Source of the DNA: Alistipes sp.
Lineage (GTDB): Bacteria > Bacteroidota > Bacteroidia > Bacteroidales > Rikenellaceae
Reading direction: 5' to 3'
DNA: 24,395 bases
NCBI GenBank assembly: GCA_017391185.1
Contig: JAFOZN010000100.1
Span: forward strand, 1-24,395
The translations under genes and the position numbers were made by a program. Positions 8,657 through 16,371 of this stretch are shown here, in pieces. The notes below the pieces were generated by a model that was not told where the DNA came from, ran no database searches, and was given only the letters and a program-made list of their open reading frames with translations. Numbering within the stretch: the first letter of the stretch is position 1; every line of letters begins with the position of its first letter.

Positions 8657-8697
8657 TGTTATTAGTTATTAAATATTAGTTGTTATGTAGTTTCAAT

Positions 8698-8891
8698 AAA
8701 AAACCGCATAGTATTTCCTTTTCTTGTTTGACGAATCTGCCGATAAGTCAAGGTGTGGGGCTCCGGAGTTCGCAACCTTCCAACGGTGCGTACACACCCC
8801 CGAAGGGGTTAAGGCCTGATTTTGAGAAACCGAGAGTTGACCCAATATAAAAAGTGTTCAGTTTCGCAAAGCTATAAGGAAATCTATGCGG
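8698..8891 (-). ncRNA. ssrS: Probable 6S RNA
   Basis: On the minus strand, CCGCATAG-ATTTCCTT (8891 down to 8876) pairs with AAGGAAAT-A-CTATGCGG (ending at 8704), a 16-bp closing helix with a single bulged base. It is followed directly by six T (8703-8698). Inside, GCTTTGCGAA can pair with TTCG-T-CAAAC and GTCAA with TTGAC. A CCCC-TTCG-GGGG hairpin at 8797-8808 (a cUUCGg tetraloop only on this strand) sits in the distal part. An approximately 190-nt rod closed by one long terminal helix with internal loops fits 6S RNA, which binds and inhibits the housekeeping RNA polymerase. The zapA neighbour supports this, since ssrS lies beside zapA in Escherichia coli. I find no good TAnnTTTG promoter; TACATAGA at 8906-8899 is a weak candidate. 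The RNA identity is inference from structure and position. Confidence 0.7.
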
Positions 8892-8968
8892 GTAGATCTC
8901 TATGTAAAGAACCTTTCGACTTGACTATAATAAGAGTTTTATTACTTGGGCACAAATAGCGCGAGCCT

Positions 8969-9137
8969 TCTCTCTCATTCTCTAACTCGCCCTCTTAATT
9001 CTCTAACTCACCCCTTTAATTCTCAAACTCGCCCTCTTTATCTCTCACTCGTCCTATCTCGCTCTTCTCTTACCATATCGCGCTCTCACTCGCTCTCAAG
9101 TCTTCTCTCTGAGCCATATATCGAACTCTCGCCCCCT
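8969..9137. repeat. Pyrimidine-rich low-complexity stretch with a 21-bp tandem repeat
   Basis: Three adjacent units, 8977-8997 (ATTCTCTAACTCGCCCTCTTA), 8998-9018 and 9019-9040, differ at a few positions, the third being 22 bp. Further degenerate CTC/TCTC copies continue to about 9137. The plus strand is strongly C/T-rich and the minus strand A/G-rich. It lies between the end of zapA and the 5' end of the 6S-like RNA. Together with that RNA it accounts for the 514-bp stretch (8657-9170) that contains no credible gene. An A8 run (9141-9148) sits just downstream of the zapA stop without a clear stem. Confidence 0.8.
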
Positions 9138-9170
9138 CTTAAAAAAAATCAAGTCACCGAATCTCAATCG

Positions 9171-9479
9171 CTAACCCTTCTTCGAAGAAGAGAGTCGATT
9201 AAGATGCTTATCTAATCGCTGCGAAAGAGCATCGAGAGCCTGCAAATCCTCTCCGCTCATCTCGTTTTCCTGCGAAATAGCAATCGAATTAATACCATAA
9301 CGCAAAGCAACAATAGTGATAAGATCCTGCGCAGACATATTGGCATAAAGAGTTCTCAACTCGCTTATATTGGCATTCAGCTCACGCTCCGCCAAGCGAT
9401 ATACCTCCTCTTTATCGGCATCAATAGTCATCTGGTATGGTCTACCATCTACTCTGAGGGTTATCTTTTGCTTTGCCAT
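9171..9479 (-). CDS. zapA: Cell division protein ZapA
   Basis: This 102-residue protein begins MAKQKITLRVDGRPYQMTI with the ZapA beta-hairpin pattern. It continues with a helical segment (EVYRLAERELNANI) and DLITIVALRYGINSI, and ends in a charged C-terminal helix expected to form the tetramer coiled coil. ZapA bundles FtsZ filaments and stabilises the Z-ring at midcell. It begins 2 nt after the upstream coiled-coil gene and should share its promoter. Sequence identity to proteobacterial ZapA is low across this phylum, but the pattern and the partner gene make the call solid. Confidence 0.9.
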   Translation of the reverse strand: MAKQKITLRVDGRPYQMTIDADKEEVYRLAERELNANISELRTLYANMSAQDLITIVALRYGINSIAISQENEMSGEDLQALDALSQRLDKHLNRLSSSKKG

Positions 9480-9481
9480 CG

Positions 9482-9784
9482 TTAACTTATCTCTTGCCCT
9501 TTAGTGAGCAATGCTATGCACTTATCAACCTCCCGCAATAATTGATTGATACGCGCTCTTGATTTTGCTTTATCCGATCCTGCGCCACCCAAACCTTCGG
9601 CAAGTCTCACTCGCTTGAGCTCATCCTTGAGTTGTTGCACCTGCTCCTGCTGCTCCCTCAAAGCGACCTTCAACGCATCACGCTCACGACACACTTCCTG
9701 AAAGTCTGCCTCCAACTTCTCATGCTGCGAGATGACTCTCTCGACCTGAGCTGTGATATGAGTTATAATACTTTTACCGGCCAT
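9482..9784 (-). CDS. Small coiled-coil protein encoded with zapA (ZapB-like in layout)
   Basis: This 100-residue soluble protein is almost entirely helical. Residues about 8-62 form a heptad-rich coiled coil (REQQEQVQQLKDELKRVRLAE). A Gly-rich break follows (GLGGAGSDKAKSRA), then a conserved-looking C-terminal helix RINQLLREVDKCIALL. No catalytic motif is present. It sits directly upstream of zapA with a 2-nt gap and behind a strong promoter, so a structural role at the division site as a ZapA partner is the natural inference. I do not recognise a named family; true homology to ZapB is not claimed. Confidence 0.8.
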   Translation of the reverse strand: MAGKSIITHITAQVERVISQHEKLEADFQEVCRERDALKVALREQQEQVQQLKDELKRVRLAEGLGGAGSDKAKSRARINQLLREVDKCIALLTKGQEIS

Positions 9785-9812
9785 CTGGGCGAATCAAATC
9801 TGATTTAACACT

Positions 9813-9844
9813 CAAAGATAGAAAAAAATCTTAAATTTCGCAAA
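9813..9844 (-). promoter_or_regulatory. Promoter of the coiled-coil/zapA operon
   Basis: On the minus strand, TTTG (9844-9841) is followed after exactly 20 nt by TATCTTTG (9820-9813), a full match to the Bacteroidota -33/-7 promoter. Transcription should start near 9806, leaving a leader of about 20 nt before the ATG at 9784. Its -33 element begins only 20 nt after the rimO stop, so the two operons are separately initiated. Confidence 0.85.
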
Positions 9845-9863
9845 TAATGGATCAAAAAACACC

Positions 9864-11180
9864 CTATTGCGTCTTTTTTCTCCACGAAGATATAACCTCT
9901 CCATAGAGGTCATAATCCTCTGCTCCTGTGATCTCCACCTCATAGAAAGCACCCTTACGCAGCTGGCGCAACTCTACAGGAATCAAGATCTCCTGATCCA
10001 CCTCTGGCGAGTCATACTCCGAACGAGCTACATAGTAATCGCCCTGACGCGAATCTACAATGACTCTCATCCTTCGGCCCACACGCTCAAGGTTATTCTC
10101 CAACGAGATCTGCTCCTGAATCTGCATTATGCGACCTGCACGAAGTTCTTTAACATCCTCTGGCACATCGTCCTTGAGCTCTCGTGCCGAGAAAGTACCC
10201 TCCTCCTCAGAGTATGGGAACACACCCAAACGATCGAAGCGCACCTCACGCACAAACTCCTCCAACTCCGCCTGATCCTGCTCTGTCTCGCCTGGATAGC
10301 CCACCAAAAGAGTTGTACGCAACGCAATATCGGGGATAGCCTTACGCAGACGCTTTATAAGCTCCATAGCCTCTGCCTTATCGTGACGGCGTTTCATCGC
10401 CGAGAGCACATTGTCTGAGATGTGTTGGAATGGGATGTCGAGATATTTACAGATTTTAGGCTCACGAGCCATCACCTCTATCACATCCTCAGGGAATGCC
10501 GCAGGGTAGGCGTAATGCAGACGTATCCACTCTATACCCTCCACCTTACACAACTCGCTAAGCAAATCTGCCAAGCGGCGTCTGCCGTAGAGATCAATGC
10601 CGTAATATGTGGTGTCCTGAGCAATGACCATCAACTCCTTGACACCCTTTGCCGCCAAGCCTTGCGCCTCCTTCAAAATATCCTCCATCGGCACCGAAAC
10701 ATGCTTACCTCGTATGAGCGGGATGGCACAATATCCGCACATCCAATTACAACCCTCCGAAATCTTGAGATAGGCATAATGTTTAGGGGTGGACAACACT
10801 CGCTCGGTGGTCAGAGCCTCGCTATACTCTCCGCCCAAAGCCTTCACAATATCTGCCCAATCCTTCACTCCGAAATACTCATCTACTTCGGGAATCTCCT
10901 CTCTTAGTTCATCAGCATATCGCTCGCTAAGACAACCCACAACAAACAAGCGCTCGATTCTGCCCTCTTGCTTAGCCGCCACAGCCGAGAGAATCATCTC
11001 GATACTCTCCTGCTTGGCATCGCCGATAAAACCACAAGTGTTGATCACCACCACATCGGCATCCGTACGCTCGCTATCGAAGACCACCGAGTAACCCGCT
11101 GCCGCCAACTGCGCCATCAAATGCTCGCTATCAACCGTATTTTTGGAGCAACCAAGAGTTATGACATTTATTTTTTTCAT
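9864..11180 (-). CDS. rimO: Ribosomal protein S12 methylthiotransferase RimO
   Basis: This radical-SAM enzyme adds a methylthio group to the conserved Asp of ribosomal protein S12. From the ATG at 11180 it is 438 residues. The N-terminal UPF0004 domain has GCSKNTVDSE with Cys11, plus Cys49 (INTCGF) and Cys83 (VVGCLSERY), the ligands of the auxiliary 4Fe-4S cluster. The radical-SAM motif SEGCNWMCGYCAIP gives Cys144, Cys148 and Cys151. DIPFQHISDNVL and TTLLVGYPGET follow, and a TRAM RNA-binding domain ends the protein. The frame stays open to 11273, but that extension overlaps ftsY by 83 nt and has no family similarity. The chosen start lies 10 nt after the ftsY stop and has a purine-rich GGAGAAGAAG upstream. 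Confidence 0.96.
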   Translation of the reverse strand: MKKINVITLGCSKNTVDSEHLMAQLAAAGYSVVFDSERTDADVVVINTCGFIGDAKQESIEMILSAVAAKQEGRIERLFVVGCLSERYADELREEIPEVDEYFGVKDWADIVKALGGEYSEALTTERVLSTPKHYAYLKISEGCNWMCGYCAIPLIRGKHVSVPMEDILKEAQGLAAKGVKELMVIAQDTTYYGIDLYGRRRLADLLSELCKVEGIEWIRLHYAYPAAFPEDVIEVMAREPKICKYLDIPFQHISDNVLSAMKRRHDKAEAMELIKRLRKAIPDIALRTTLLVGYPGETEQDQAELEEFVREVRFDRLGVFPYSEEEGTFSARELKDDVPEDVKELRAGRIMQIQEQISLENNLERVGRRMRVIVDSRQGDYYVARSEYDSPEVDQEILIPVELRQLRKGAFYEVEITGAEDYDLYGEVISSWRKKTQ

Positions 11181-11190
11181 CTCTGTTCTT

Positions 11191-12348
11191 CTACTTCTTC
11201 TCCCCGAAGAGAGCCTTAACAAAATCGTGGCGGTCAAACATACGGAGTTGGTCGATGCCCTCACCGATACCAATATAACGCACAGGGATATGGAACTGAT
11301 CGCTGATACCGATCACCACGCCACCCTTAGCCGTACCATCCAACTTGGTGATCGTGAGCGAAGTGACCTGCGTAGCCTGAGTAAATTGGCGAGCCTGCTC
11401 AAAGGCATTCTGACCTGTAGAGCCATCCAATACGAGCATCACCTCATGTGGTGCATCGGGAATGACCTTCGACATCACGTTACGGATCTTGGTAAGCTCG
11501 TTCATCAGTCCAATTTTATTATGCAAACGACCTGCCGTATCAATCAACACCACATCAGCACCATTTGCCACCGCCGACTTAAGCGTATCGTAAGCCACCG
11601 AAGCTGGATCAGAGCCCATCTCCTGACGAATCATGGTAGCACCCGCACGATCGGCCCACACTGCCAACTGGTCGATAGCTGCTGCTCGGAAGGTATCGGC
11701 TGCACCGATATAAACCTTACGGCCAGCCTTTTTGAGTTGCGCTGCGAGCTTACCGATAGTAGTGGTCTTACCTGCACCATTCACACCCACAACCATCATC
11801 ACATAAGGCATACCGGGCTTCACCTCCAAACCCATATCCTTGGTCGAAGAGTGCGACTCCTCCATCAGCGAAGCAATCTCATCACGCAAGATAGAGTTCA
11901 GCTCCGAAGTATTCATATACTTGTCGCGCGCAATACGAGCCTCGATGCGATTAATAATCTTCACGGTGGTCTCCACACCCACATCCGAGGTGATCAACAC
12001 CTCCTCCAGATCATCCAACACATCGGCATCCACCGTAGAGCGACCTGCAATTGCACGTGCCAACTTAGAGAAGAATCCAGCCTTGGTCTTCTCCAAACCA
12101 GCCGAGAGCTCCTCGCTCCTTAGCTGCTGCTCCTGAGGAGAATCCTCCTCCACAGATGGTTGCTCCTGCGCGGGTTGAGTCTCCACCGCCTGCGCTGGCG
12201 CAGACTCCTCATGCTGAGACTCAGCAACATCACTCTGAACCTCTGGCTGAGCCACAACCTCTGGCTTTACCTCGCTTGGTGACTGCGAAGGCTGAGCTGA
12301 AGGCTCTACACTATCTTTCTTTTTCTTAAAAAGGTCAAAAAATCCCAT
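11191..12348 (-). CDS. ftsY: Signal recognition particle receptor FtsY
   Basis: FtsY is the membrane-associated GTPase that receives SRP-ribosome complexes for co-translational membrane insertion. The 385-residue protein starts with a short amphipathic head (MGFFDLFKKKKD) and an acidic Pro/Gln/Glu-rich stretch (about 13-80), the variable A region. The helical N domain follows (about 81-165), then the GTPase domain: GVNGAGKTTTIGK (188-200), DTFRAAAIDQL, VLIDTAGRLHN, LDGSTGQNA and TKLDGTAKGG. It leads an ftsY-rimO pair read from its own consensus promoter. In related Bacteroidales these two genes, as I recall, continue the rpmB-rpmG-DUF4295 operon; here they lie 7.4 kb away on the other strand. 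Confidence 0.97.
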   Translation of the reverse strand: MGFFDLFKKKKDSVEPSAQPSQSPSEVKPEVVAQPEVQSDVAESQHEESAPAQAVETQPAQEQPSVEEDSPQEQQLRSEELSAGLEKTKAGFFSKLARAIAGRSTVDADVLDDLEEVLITSDVGVETTVKIINRIEARIARDKYMNTSELNSILRDEIASLMEESHSSTKDMGLEVKPGMPYVMMVVGVNGAGKTTTIGKLAAQLKKAGRKVYIGAADTFRAAAIDQLAVWADRAGATMIRQEMGSDPASVAYDTLKSAVANGADVVLIDTAGRLHNKIGLMNELTKIRNVMSKVIPDAPHEVMLVLDGSTGQNAFEQARQFTQATQVTSLTITKLDGTAKGGVVIGISDQFHIPVRYIGIGEGIDQLRMFDRHDFVKALFGEKK

Positions 12349-12391
12349 ATTCTATCTTTAATTTTATGCCCACGCGGGGCTGTTATCTTGA

Positions 12392-12423
12392 CAAAAGTAC
12401 ACTTTTTTGACCACAATACCAAA
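12392..12423 (-). promoter_or_regulatory. Promoter of ftsY-rimO
   Basis: On the minus strand, TTTG (12423-12420), a 20-nt spacer and TACTTTTG (12399-12392) match the Bacteroidota promoter fully. The predicted start is near 12385, giving a leader of about 37 nt. A short GCCC/GGGC stem (12368-12380) could form in the leader. Confidence 0.85.
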
Positions 12424-12463
12424 ATATCACCATACAGTAGAGTCGCTTATTGGAGATTTTAAC

Positions 12464-12471
12464 TAAATTTG
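12464..12471 (+). promoter_or_regulatory. -7 element of the GH106-type gene
   Basis: TAAATTTG fits TAnnTTTG and lies 29 nt before the ATG at 12501. No TTTG element lies at the usual -33 position, so the promoter may depend on an activator. It is divergent from the ftsY promoter, with about 65 bp between the two -7 elements. Confidence 0.55.
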
Positions 12472-12500
12472 TTGGTAACAAACTATAAAACCGACCAGAA

Positions 12501-15500
12501 ATGAGAAATTTAATTCATAAAATTGCACTACTCTTCGCTCTTACAATAGCCTTCTGCTCATGTTCACACGCCGAAATGGAAAAGACCTTCCAAAACCCTT
12601 CATCGGAGGTCAAAACCGCTGTATATTGGTATTGGATTTCGGGCAATATCTCCAAAGAGGGAGTAGTCGAAGATCTCAAAGCGATGAAACGCGCAGGCAT
12701 CAATCGTGCTTTCATCGGCGACATAGGTCAAGATGGACTCTATACTGAGCGTAATGTAAAGATCTTCTCGGATGAGTGGTGGGAGATTCTTCACACAGCA
12801 TTGCGTACCGCCTCGGAACTCGACATCGAGATCGGTATCTTCAACTCACCGGGTTGGAGTCAGTCGGGAGGCCCTTGGGTAAAACCCAACGAGGCTATGC
12901 GATATTTGGCATCAGCAGAGATTGCAGTCAGCGGTCCTCAAAGGCTCTCTACCCAGATACCAAACCCCACAGAGAATTTCCAACCAGTCCGCACCATTGC
13001 CTACCCCGCACCTGAGGGGTATCATTCGCCTGAGGTGAAGATAAGTTACTCTGCGCCAAAGAAAAAGACTATCGACATAAAGGCTTTGCCTGCAGGCGTT
13101 GAGAATCAGTTAGAACTCTCTCTCGATAAGCCACTTGACTCTCGCTCGCTGACCATCAAGATGAGCCATCGTCCGATGAATGTGACGGCTCATTTAGACG
13201 CCTACATAGCAGGCAAGTGGCAGAGAGTGTCAGACTTTAAGATAGATCGTTCGAATGCAGCACTTAACGTAGGATTTACGCCCTATGCCCCTGCCACAGT
13301 ATCTTTCCCCAAGACTACAACGGATAGATTCCGCTTAACATTCGACCCTTCATCACAAGCGGGCGGCATAGAGAGCATCGAACTCTCGGCCATGCCACGC
13401 ATCTCATCTTATGCCGAAAAAACGTTGGCAAAGATGTGCCAGACACCTCTGCCCTATTGGGATCACTATATGTGGAGCGAGGAGCCGAAGCTCGATAGCA
13501 AGGCTCACGCCATCGACCCTGAGAAGGTTATAGACCTGAGCGATAAGATCTCTGCCGATGGCTCAATTACTTGGGATGTTCCAGAGGGCGAGTGGATAAT
13601 TCTGCGCACGGGCATGACGCCTACGGGCGTCACCAATTCACCAGCCACACCCGAAGCCACAGGGTTGGAGATTGACAAGATGAGCAGCAAACACGTCAAG
13701 ACTCACTTCAATGCCTTTATCGGAGAGATTCTAAGGCGTATTCCCGAAAAGGATCGCTCTACATTCCGTGTTGTGGTGCAAGACAGCTACGAGACTGGTG
13801 GTCAGAATTTTACAGACGAGATGATCGAACGGTTTGAGGAGGAGTACGGCTACTCTATGATTCCATATCTGCCCACATACTATGGCTATGTGGTAGGCGA
13901 CAGCGAAAAGAGCAATCGCTTCCTCTGGGACATCAGACGCTTTATTGCCGACCGCGTAGCCTATGAATATGTCGGAGGACTGAAAGAGATAAGCAACGCT
14001 CATGGACTCACCACATGGCTTGAGTGTTACGGTCATTGGGGATTCCCTGGCGAGTTCCTGCAATACGGCGGTCAGTCGGACGAGATTGGCGGCGAGTTCT
14101 GGAGCGTAGGAGAATTGGGTGACATTGAGAATCGTGCGGCATCTTCGTGCGGCCATATCTATGGCAAGCCCATAATTTGGGCCGAGAGCAACACTTCGGG
14201 TGGTCCAGCCTATTCGCGCACGCCTGTTGACATGAAGCAACGCACCGACCGCTTCTTCACAGAGGGTATCAACGCTACACTTCTGCATCTCTACATCGAG
14301 CAGGCTGATACGGCACGCTACCCAGGCATCAACGCATGGTTTGGCAATGAGTTTGACGCCCACAACACATGGTATAGCCATTTGGATCTATTCACTACCT
14401 ATACCAAGCGTTGTAATTATATGCTCCAACAGGGACTAAACATGGCCGATGTAGCATATCTCATCGGCGAGGATGCCCCCAAGATGACAGGTCTGCAAAG
14501 CCCTGCATTGCCTAAGGGATATCAATTTGATTATATAAATGCCGAGGTACTCTTGCTCAACGCCAACGTAGCGCAAGGTAATATTATCCTACCTCACGGC
14601 ACATCGTATAAGGTTTTGGTATTGCCACCTATAAAGACCATGCGCCCCGAATTGTTGGAGAAGATTCAGCGCCTTGTAAAGGATGGTGCCATCGTATTAG
14701 GCCCTGCCCCAACCCACTCACCAAGTCTCAAGGACTACCCTGCATCCGATGCAAAGATCGAGAAGATGGCGCGTGAATTGTGGGGAGAAGCATTCGACAA
14801 ACGAGGTATGAACACCTACGGCAAGGGACGCGTCTATAATGGTTACTCTCTGGAAGATATCTTCTCTCAGATGGGGCTGACACCAGACTGTGCAATAAAG
14901 GAGAGCGAGCCCGTACTCTTCAACCACCGTTCTACGATGGGCGCTGAGATATACTTTATCTCCAACCAAAGCAATCAGAAAATCTCGTTCACCCCAACAT
15001 TCCGCGTGGATCGCACATTGCGTCCAGAGTTTTGGGATGCCGTGGATGGCTCAATCCGCGCTCTGCCCGAATTTGAGGTTGTAGATGGAGGTATCACGCT
15101 TCCTCTCTCGCTCGATGCCTTGGGTAGCGGATTTATCGTATTCCGCCGTGCAGGCAAGGTCTCTGCCACAGAGAAAAACTTCCCTGCCCCAGCCAAAAGT
15201 ATGGAGCTTACAGAGCCTTGGCGCGTGGAATTTGAGGGAAAATTATCTTCTCACGAGCCTATCACATTGCAACGTCTGGAGGATTTCTCACTCAGCGAGG
15301 ATAAGGATCTAAAGTATTTCTCAGGTACGATGAATTACACCACAGAGTTCACCTGCGAAGATACCACAGGGCACATCTGCCTAAATCTGGGACGAGTGGA
15401 GTCTATGGCTAAAGTATATGTCAACGACCAACTTGCGGGTGGCGCATGGTGTGCTCCATACTCAATTGACATATCACAATACGTGCAGCAAGGCAAAAAC

Positions 15501-15668
15501 TCACTCCGCATAGAGGTTGTCAACAAGTGGGTAAACCGCATTGTGGGTGATATGCAACTTCCAGCTCAGGAGCGCAAAATATCGCTCACCGCCAACCCAT
15601 ACAACGCCCAAAGCGCGATTCCAGCTTCGGGACTTATCGGACCAGTCGTGTTGGAGCAAATAAAGTAG
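12501..15668 (+). CDS. GH106-type glycoside hydrolase lipoprotein (probable alpha-L-rhamnosidase)
   Basis: This 1055-residue protein has a lipoprotein-like leader (ALLFALTIAFCSC) with Cys21 as the probable lipidated residue. The N-terminal part of the barrel contains VYWYWISGNISKEGVVEDL, DIEIGIFNSPGWSQSGGPWV and VVVQDSYETGGQNF. The second half contains WLECYGHWGFPGEF, QSDEIGGEFW and IIWAESNTSGGPAYSRTPVD. A C-terminal jelly-roll (about 950-1050: CLNLGRVESMAKVYVNDQLAG, YSIDISQYVQQGKNSLRIEV) is a galactose-binding-like domain. Glu431 and Glu562 are candidate catalytic residues; their spacing (131) is close to what I recall for BT0986 of Bacteroides thetaiotaomicron. Family members remove alpha-L-rhamnose from pectins and other plant or microbial glycans. 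It is a single gene with its own promoter and terminator and no SusC/D partner; the substrate is inferred. Confidence 0.87.
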   Translation: MRNLIHKIALLFALTIAFCSCSHAEMEKTFQNPSSEVKTAVYWYWISGNISKEGVVEDLKAMKRAGINRAFIGDIGQDGLYTERNVKIFSDEWWEILHTALRTASELDIEIGIFNSPGWSQSGGPWVKPNEAMRYLASAEIAVSGPQRLSTQIPNPTENFQPVRTIAYPAPEGYHSPEVKISYSAPKKKTIDIKALPAGVENQLELSLDKPLDSRSLTIKMSHRPMNVTAHLDAYIAGKWQRVSDFKIDRSNAALNVGFTPYAPATVSFPKTTTDRFRLTFDPSSQAGGIESIELSAMPRISSYAEKTLAKMCQTPLPYWDHYMWSEEPKLDSKAHAIDPEKVIDLSDKISADGSITWDVPEGEWIILRTGMTPTGVTNSPATPEATGLEIDKMSSKHVKTHFNAFIGEILRRIPEKDRSTFRVVVQDSYETGGQNFTDEMIERFEEEYGYSMIPYLPTYYGYVVGDSEKSNRFLWDIRRFIADRVAYEYVGGLKEISNAHGLTTWLECYGHWGFPGEFLQYGGQSDEIGGEFWSVGELGDIENRAASSCGHIYGKPIIWAESNTSGGPAYSRTPVDMKQRTDRFFTEGINATLLHLYIEQADTARYPGINAWFGNEFDAHNTWYSHLDLFTTYTKRCNYMLQQGLNMADVAYLIGEDAPKMTGLQSPALPKGYQFDYINAEVLLLNANVAQGNIILPHGTSYKVLVLPPIKTMRPELLEKIQRLVKDGAIVLGPAPTHSPSLKDYPASDAKIEKMARELWGEAFDKRGMNTYGKGRVYNGYSLEDIFSQMGLTPDCAIKESEPVLFNHRSTMGAEIYFISNQSNQKISFTPTFRVDRTLRPEFWDAVDGSIRALPEFEVVDGGITLPLSLDALGSGFIVFRRAGKVSATEKNFPAPAKSMELTEPWRVEFEGKLSSHEPITLQRLEDFSLSEDKDLKYFSGTMNYTTEFTCEDTTGHICLNLGRVESMAKVYVNDQLAGGAWCAPYSIDISQYVQQGKNSLRIEVVNKWVNRIVGDMQLPAQERKISLTANPYNAQSAIPASGLIGPVVLEQIK

Positions 15669-15670
15669 AA

Positions 15671-15715
15671 AAAGAATGGGTGCAAAACAAATTCTGTTAT
15701 GCACCCATATTTTTT
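15671..15715. terminator. Terminator between the GH106-type gene and yidD, probably bidirectional
   Basis: ATGGGTGCA (15676-15684) pairs with TGCACCCAT (15700-15708), and inner AACA/TGTT pairs shorten the loop. On the plus strand an A and six T follow (15710-15715). On the minus strand the stem is followed by TTCTTTTTC, so it may also end the yidD operon, whose stop is 33 nt away. Confidence 0.85.
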
Positions 15716-15740
15716 AGAAATTGTATTACAAAATAGATAC

Positions 15741-16001
15741 TTACGGCACTGGATCATATCCACTTCCACCCCACGGATGACACCGCGAAAGTCGCTTCAG
15801 AGTAAGCCAACCGCCCTTGATGGGACCATATTTTGTGAGTGCCTCTATGGCATATTGCGAGCAAGTAGGCACAAATCGGCACGATGAAGGGGTGTAGGGA
15901 GATATGCAATAGCGATAAAACTTCACCAACAATATCAGTGGCCACGCCAAAACTCGCTTACAGAGTTGCTGAAACCTGCTCCAAGACTTTGCGGATGACA
16001 T
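15741..16001 (-). CDS. yidD: Membrane protein insertion efficiency factor YidD
   Basis: This 86-residue protein has the YidD pattern: a hydrophobic amphipathic segment ([19 protein letters not shown]), the conserved [15 protein letters not shown] with paired cysteines, and the C-terminal [17 protein letters not shown]. YidD acts near the YidC insertase and the Sec translocon at the inner membrane. The ATG at 16001 gives a 44-nt overlap with rnpA. An internal TTG at 15950 would remove the overlap but leave only a short leader before the conserved part. It is the last gene of the long minus-strand operon. Confidence 0.95.
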   Translation of the reverse strand: MSSAKSWSRFQQLCKRVLAWPLILLVKFYRYCISPYTPSSCRFVPTCSQYAIEALTKYGPIKGGWLTLKRLSRCHPWGGSGYDPVP

Positions 16002-16359
16002 TCTCTATCGTTTTATAACTATGCAACTCCTTGGCCGAATAGATCAGAGCCAAATCCAACTCCTTAGCCTGAGCGCCCAACTTCTCTACTAAAAGCTGGC
16101 GATTGAGCCTATAAGCCTCACGCATACGGCGTTTGAGCAGATTGCGCTTGTTGGCTCGCTTGTGAAATTTCTTAGGCACAGAGAACAATACCTCTACACC
16201 TCTCTCCTCAGACTTAGATTCCTCACTCCGGGCAGAATCAGACGACAAGGCCATATACCTGATCGGATACACAAACCCTCCACGCCCCTCGCTGAATAGT
16301 CGGCGAATGGCTTTCAATGAGCGAATACGCTCACTGCGCGGAAGGGTGTAATCTGACAT
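15958..16359 (-). CDS. rnpA: Ribonuclease P protein component
   Basis: This 133-residue basic protein begins [20 protein letters not shown] and carries the RNR signature [21 protein letters not shown], which contacts the RNase P RNA for 5' processing of tRNA precursors. A charged Ser/Glu-rich insert ([14 protein letters not shown]) lies in the first half and makes the protein slightly longer than usual. It sits between hemD (12 nt upstream) and yidD (44-nt overlap). There is no rpmH or dnaA beside it, unlike in many bacteria; the hemD-rnpA-yidD setting is usual in Bacteroidota. Confidence 0.96.
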   Translation of the reverse strand: MSDYTLPRSERIRSLKAIRRLFSEGRGGFVYPIRYMALSSDSARSEESKSEERGVEVLFSVPKKFHKRANKRNLLKRRMREAYRLNRQLLVEKLGAQAKELDLALIYSAKELHSYKTIENVIRKVLEQVSATL

Positions 16360-16371
16360 GATATAATCGTA

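Noticed and set aside
8761..8768. CTCCGGAG palindrome as an operator
   Set aside because: It lies inside the 6S-like RNA and is an 8-bp match likely to be part of the RNA fold or chance.
8977..9040. CRISPR-like array
   Set aside because: The 21-bp units are directly adjacent with no unique spacers and no cas genes are nearby; it is a simple tandem repeat.
8946..9215. 89-codon plus-strand ORF across the pyrimidine-rich tract
   Set aside because: The translation is a Ser/Leu/Thr/Arg low-complexity string produced by the 21-bp repeat, it overlaps the end of zapA, and no promoter or ribosome-binding site precedes it.
11181..11273. 31-residue N-terminal extension of RimO
   Set aside because: It lies almost wholly inside ftsY in another frame, has no family similarity, and the ATG at 11180 gives the canonical MKKINVITLGCSKN start.
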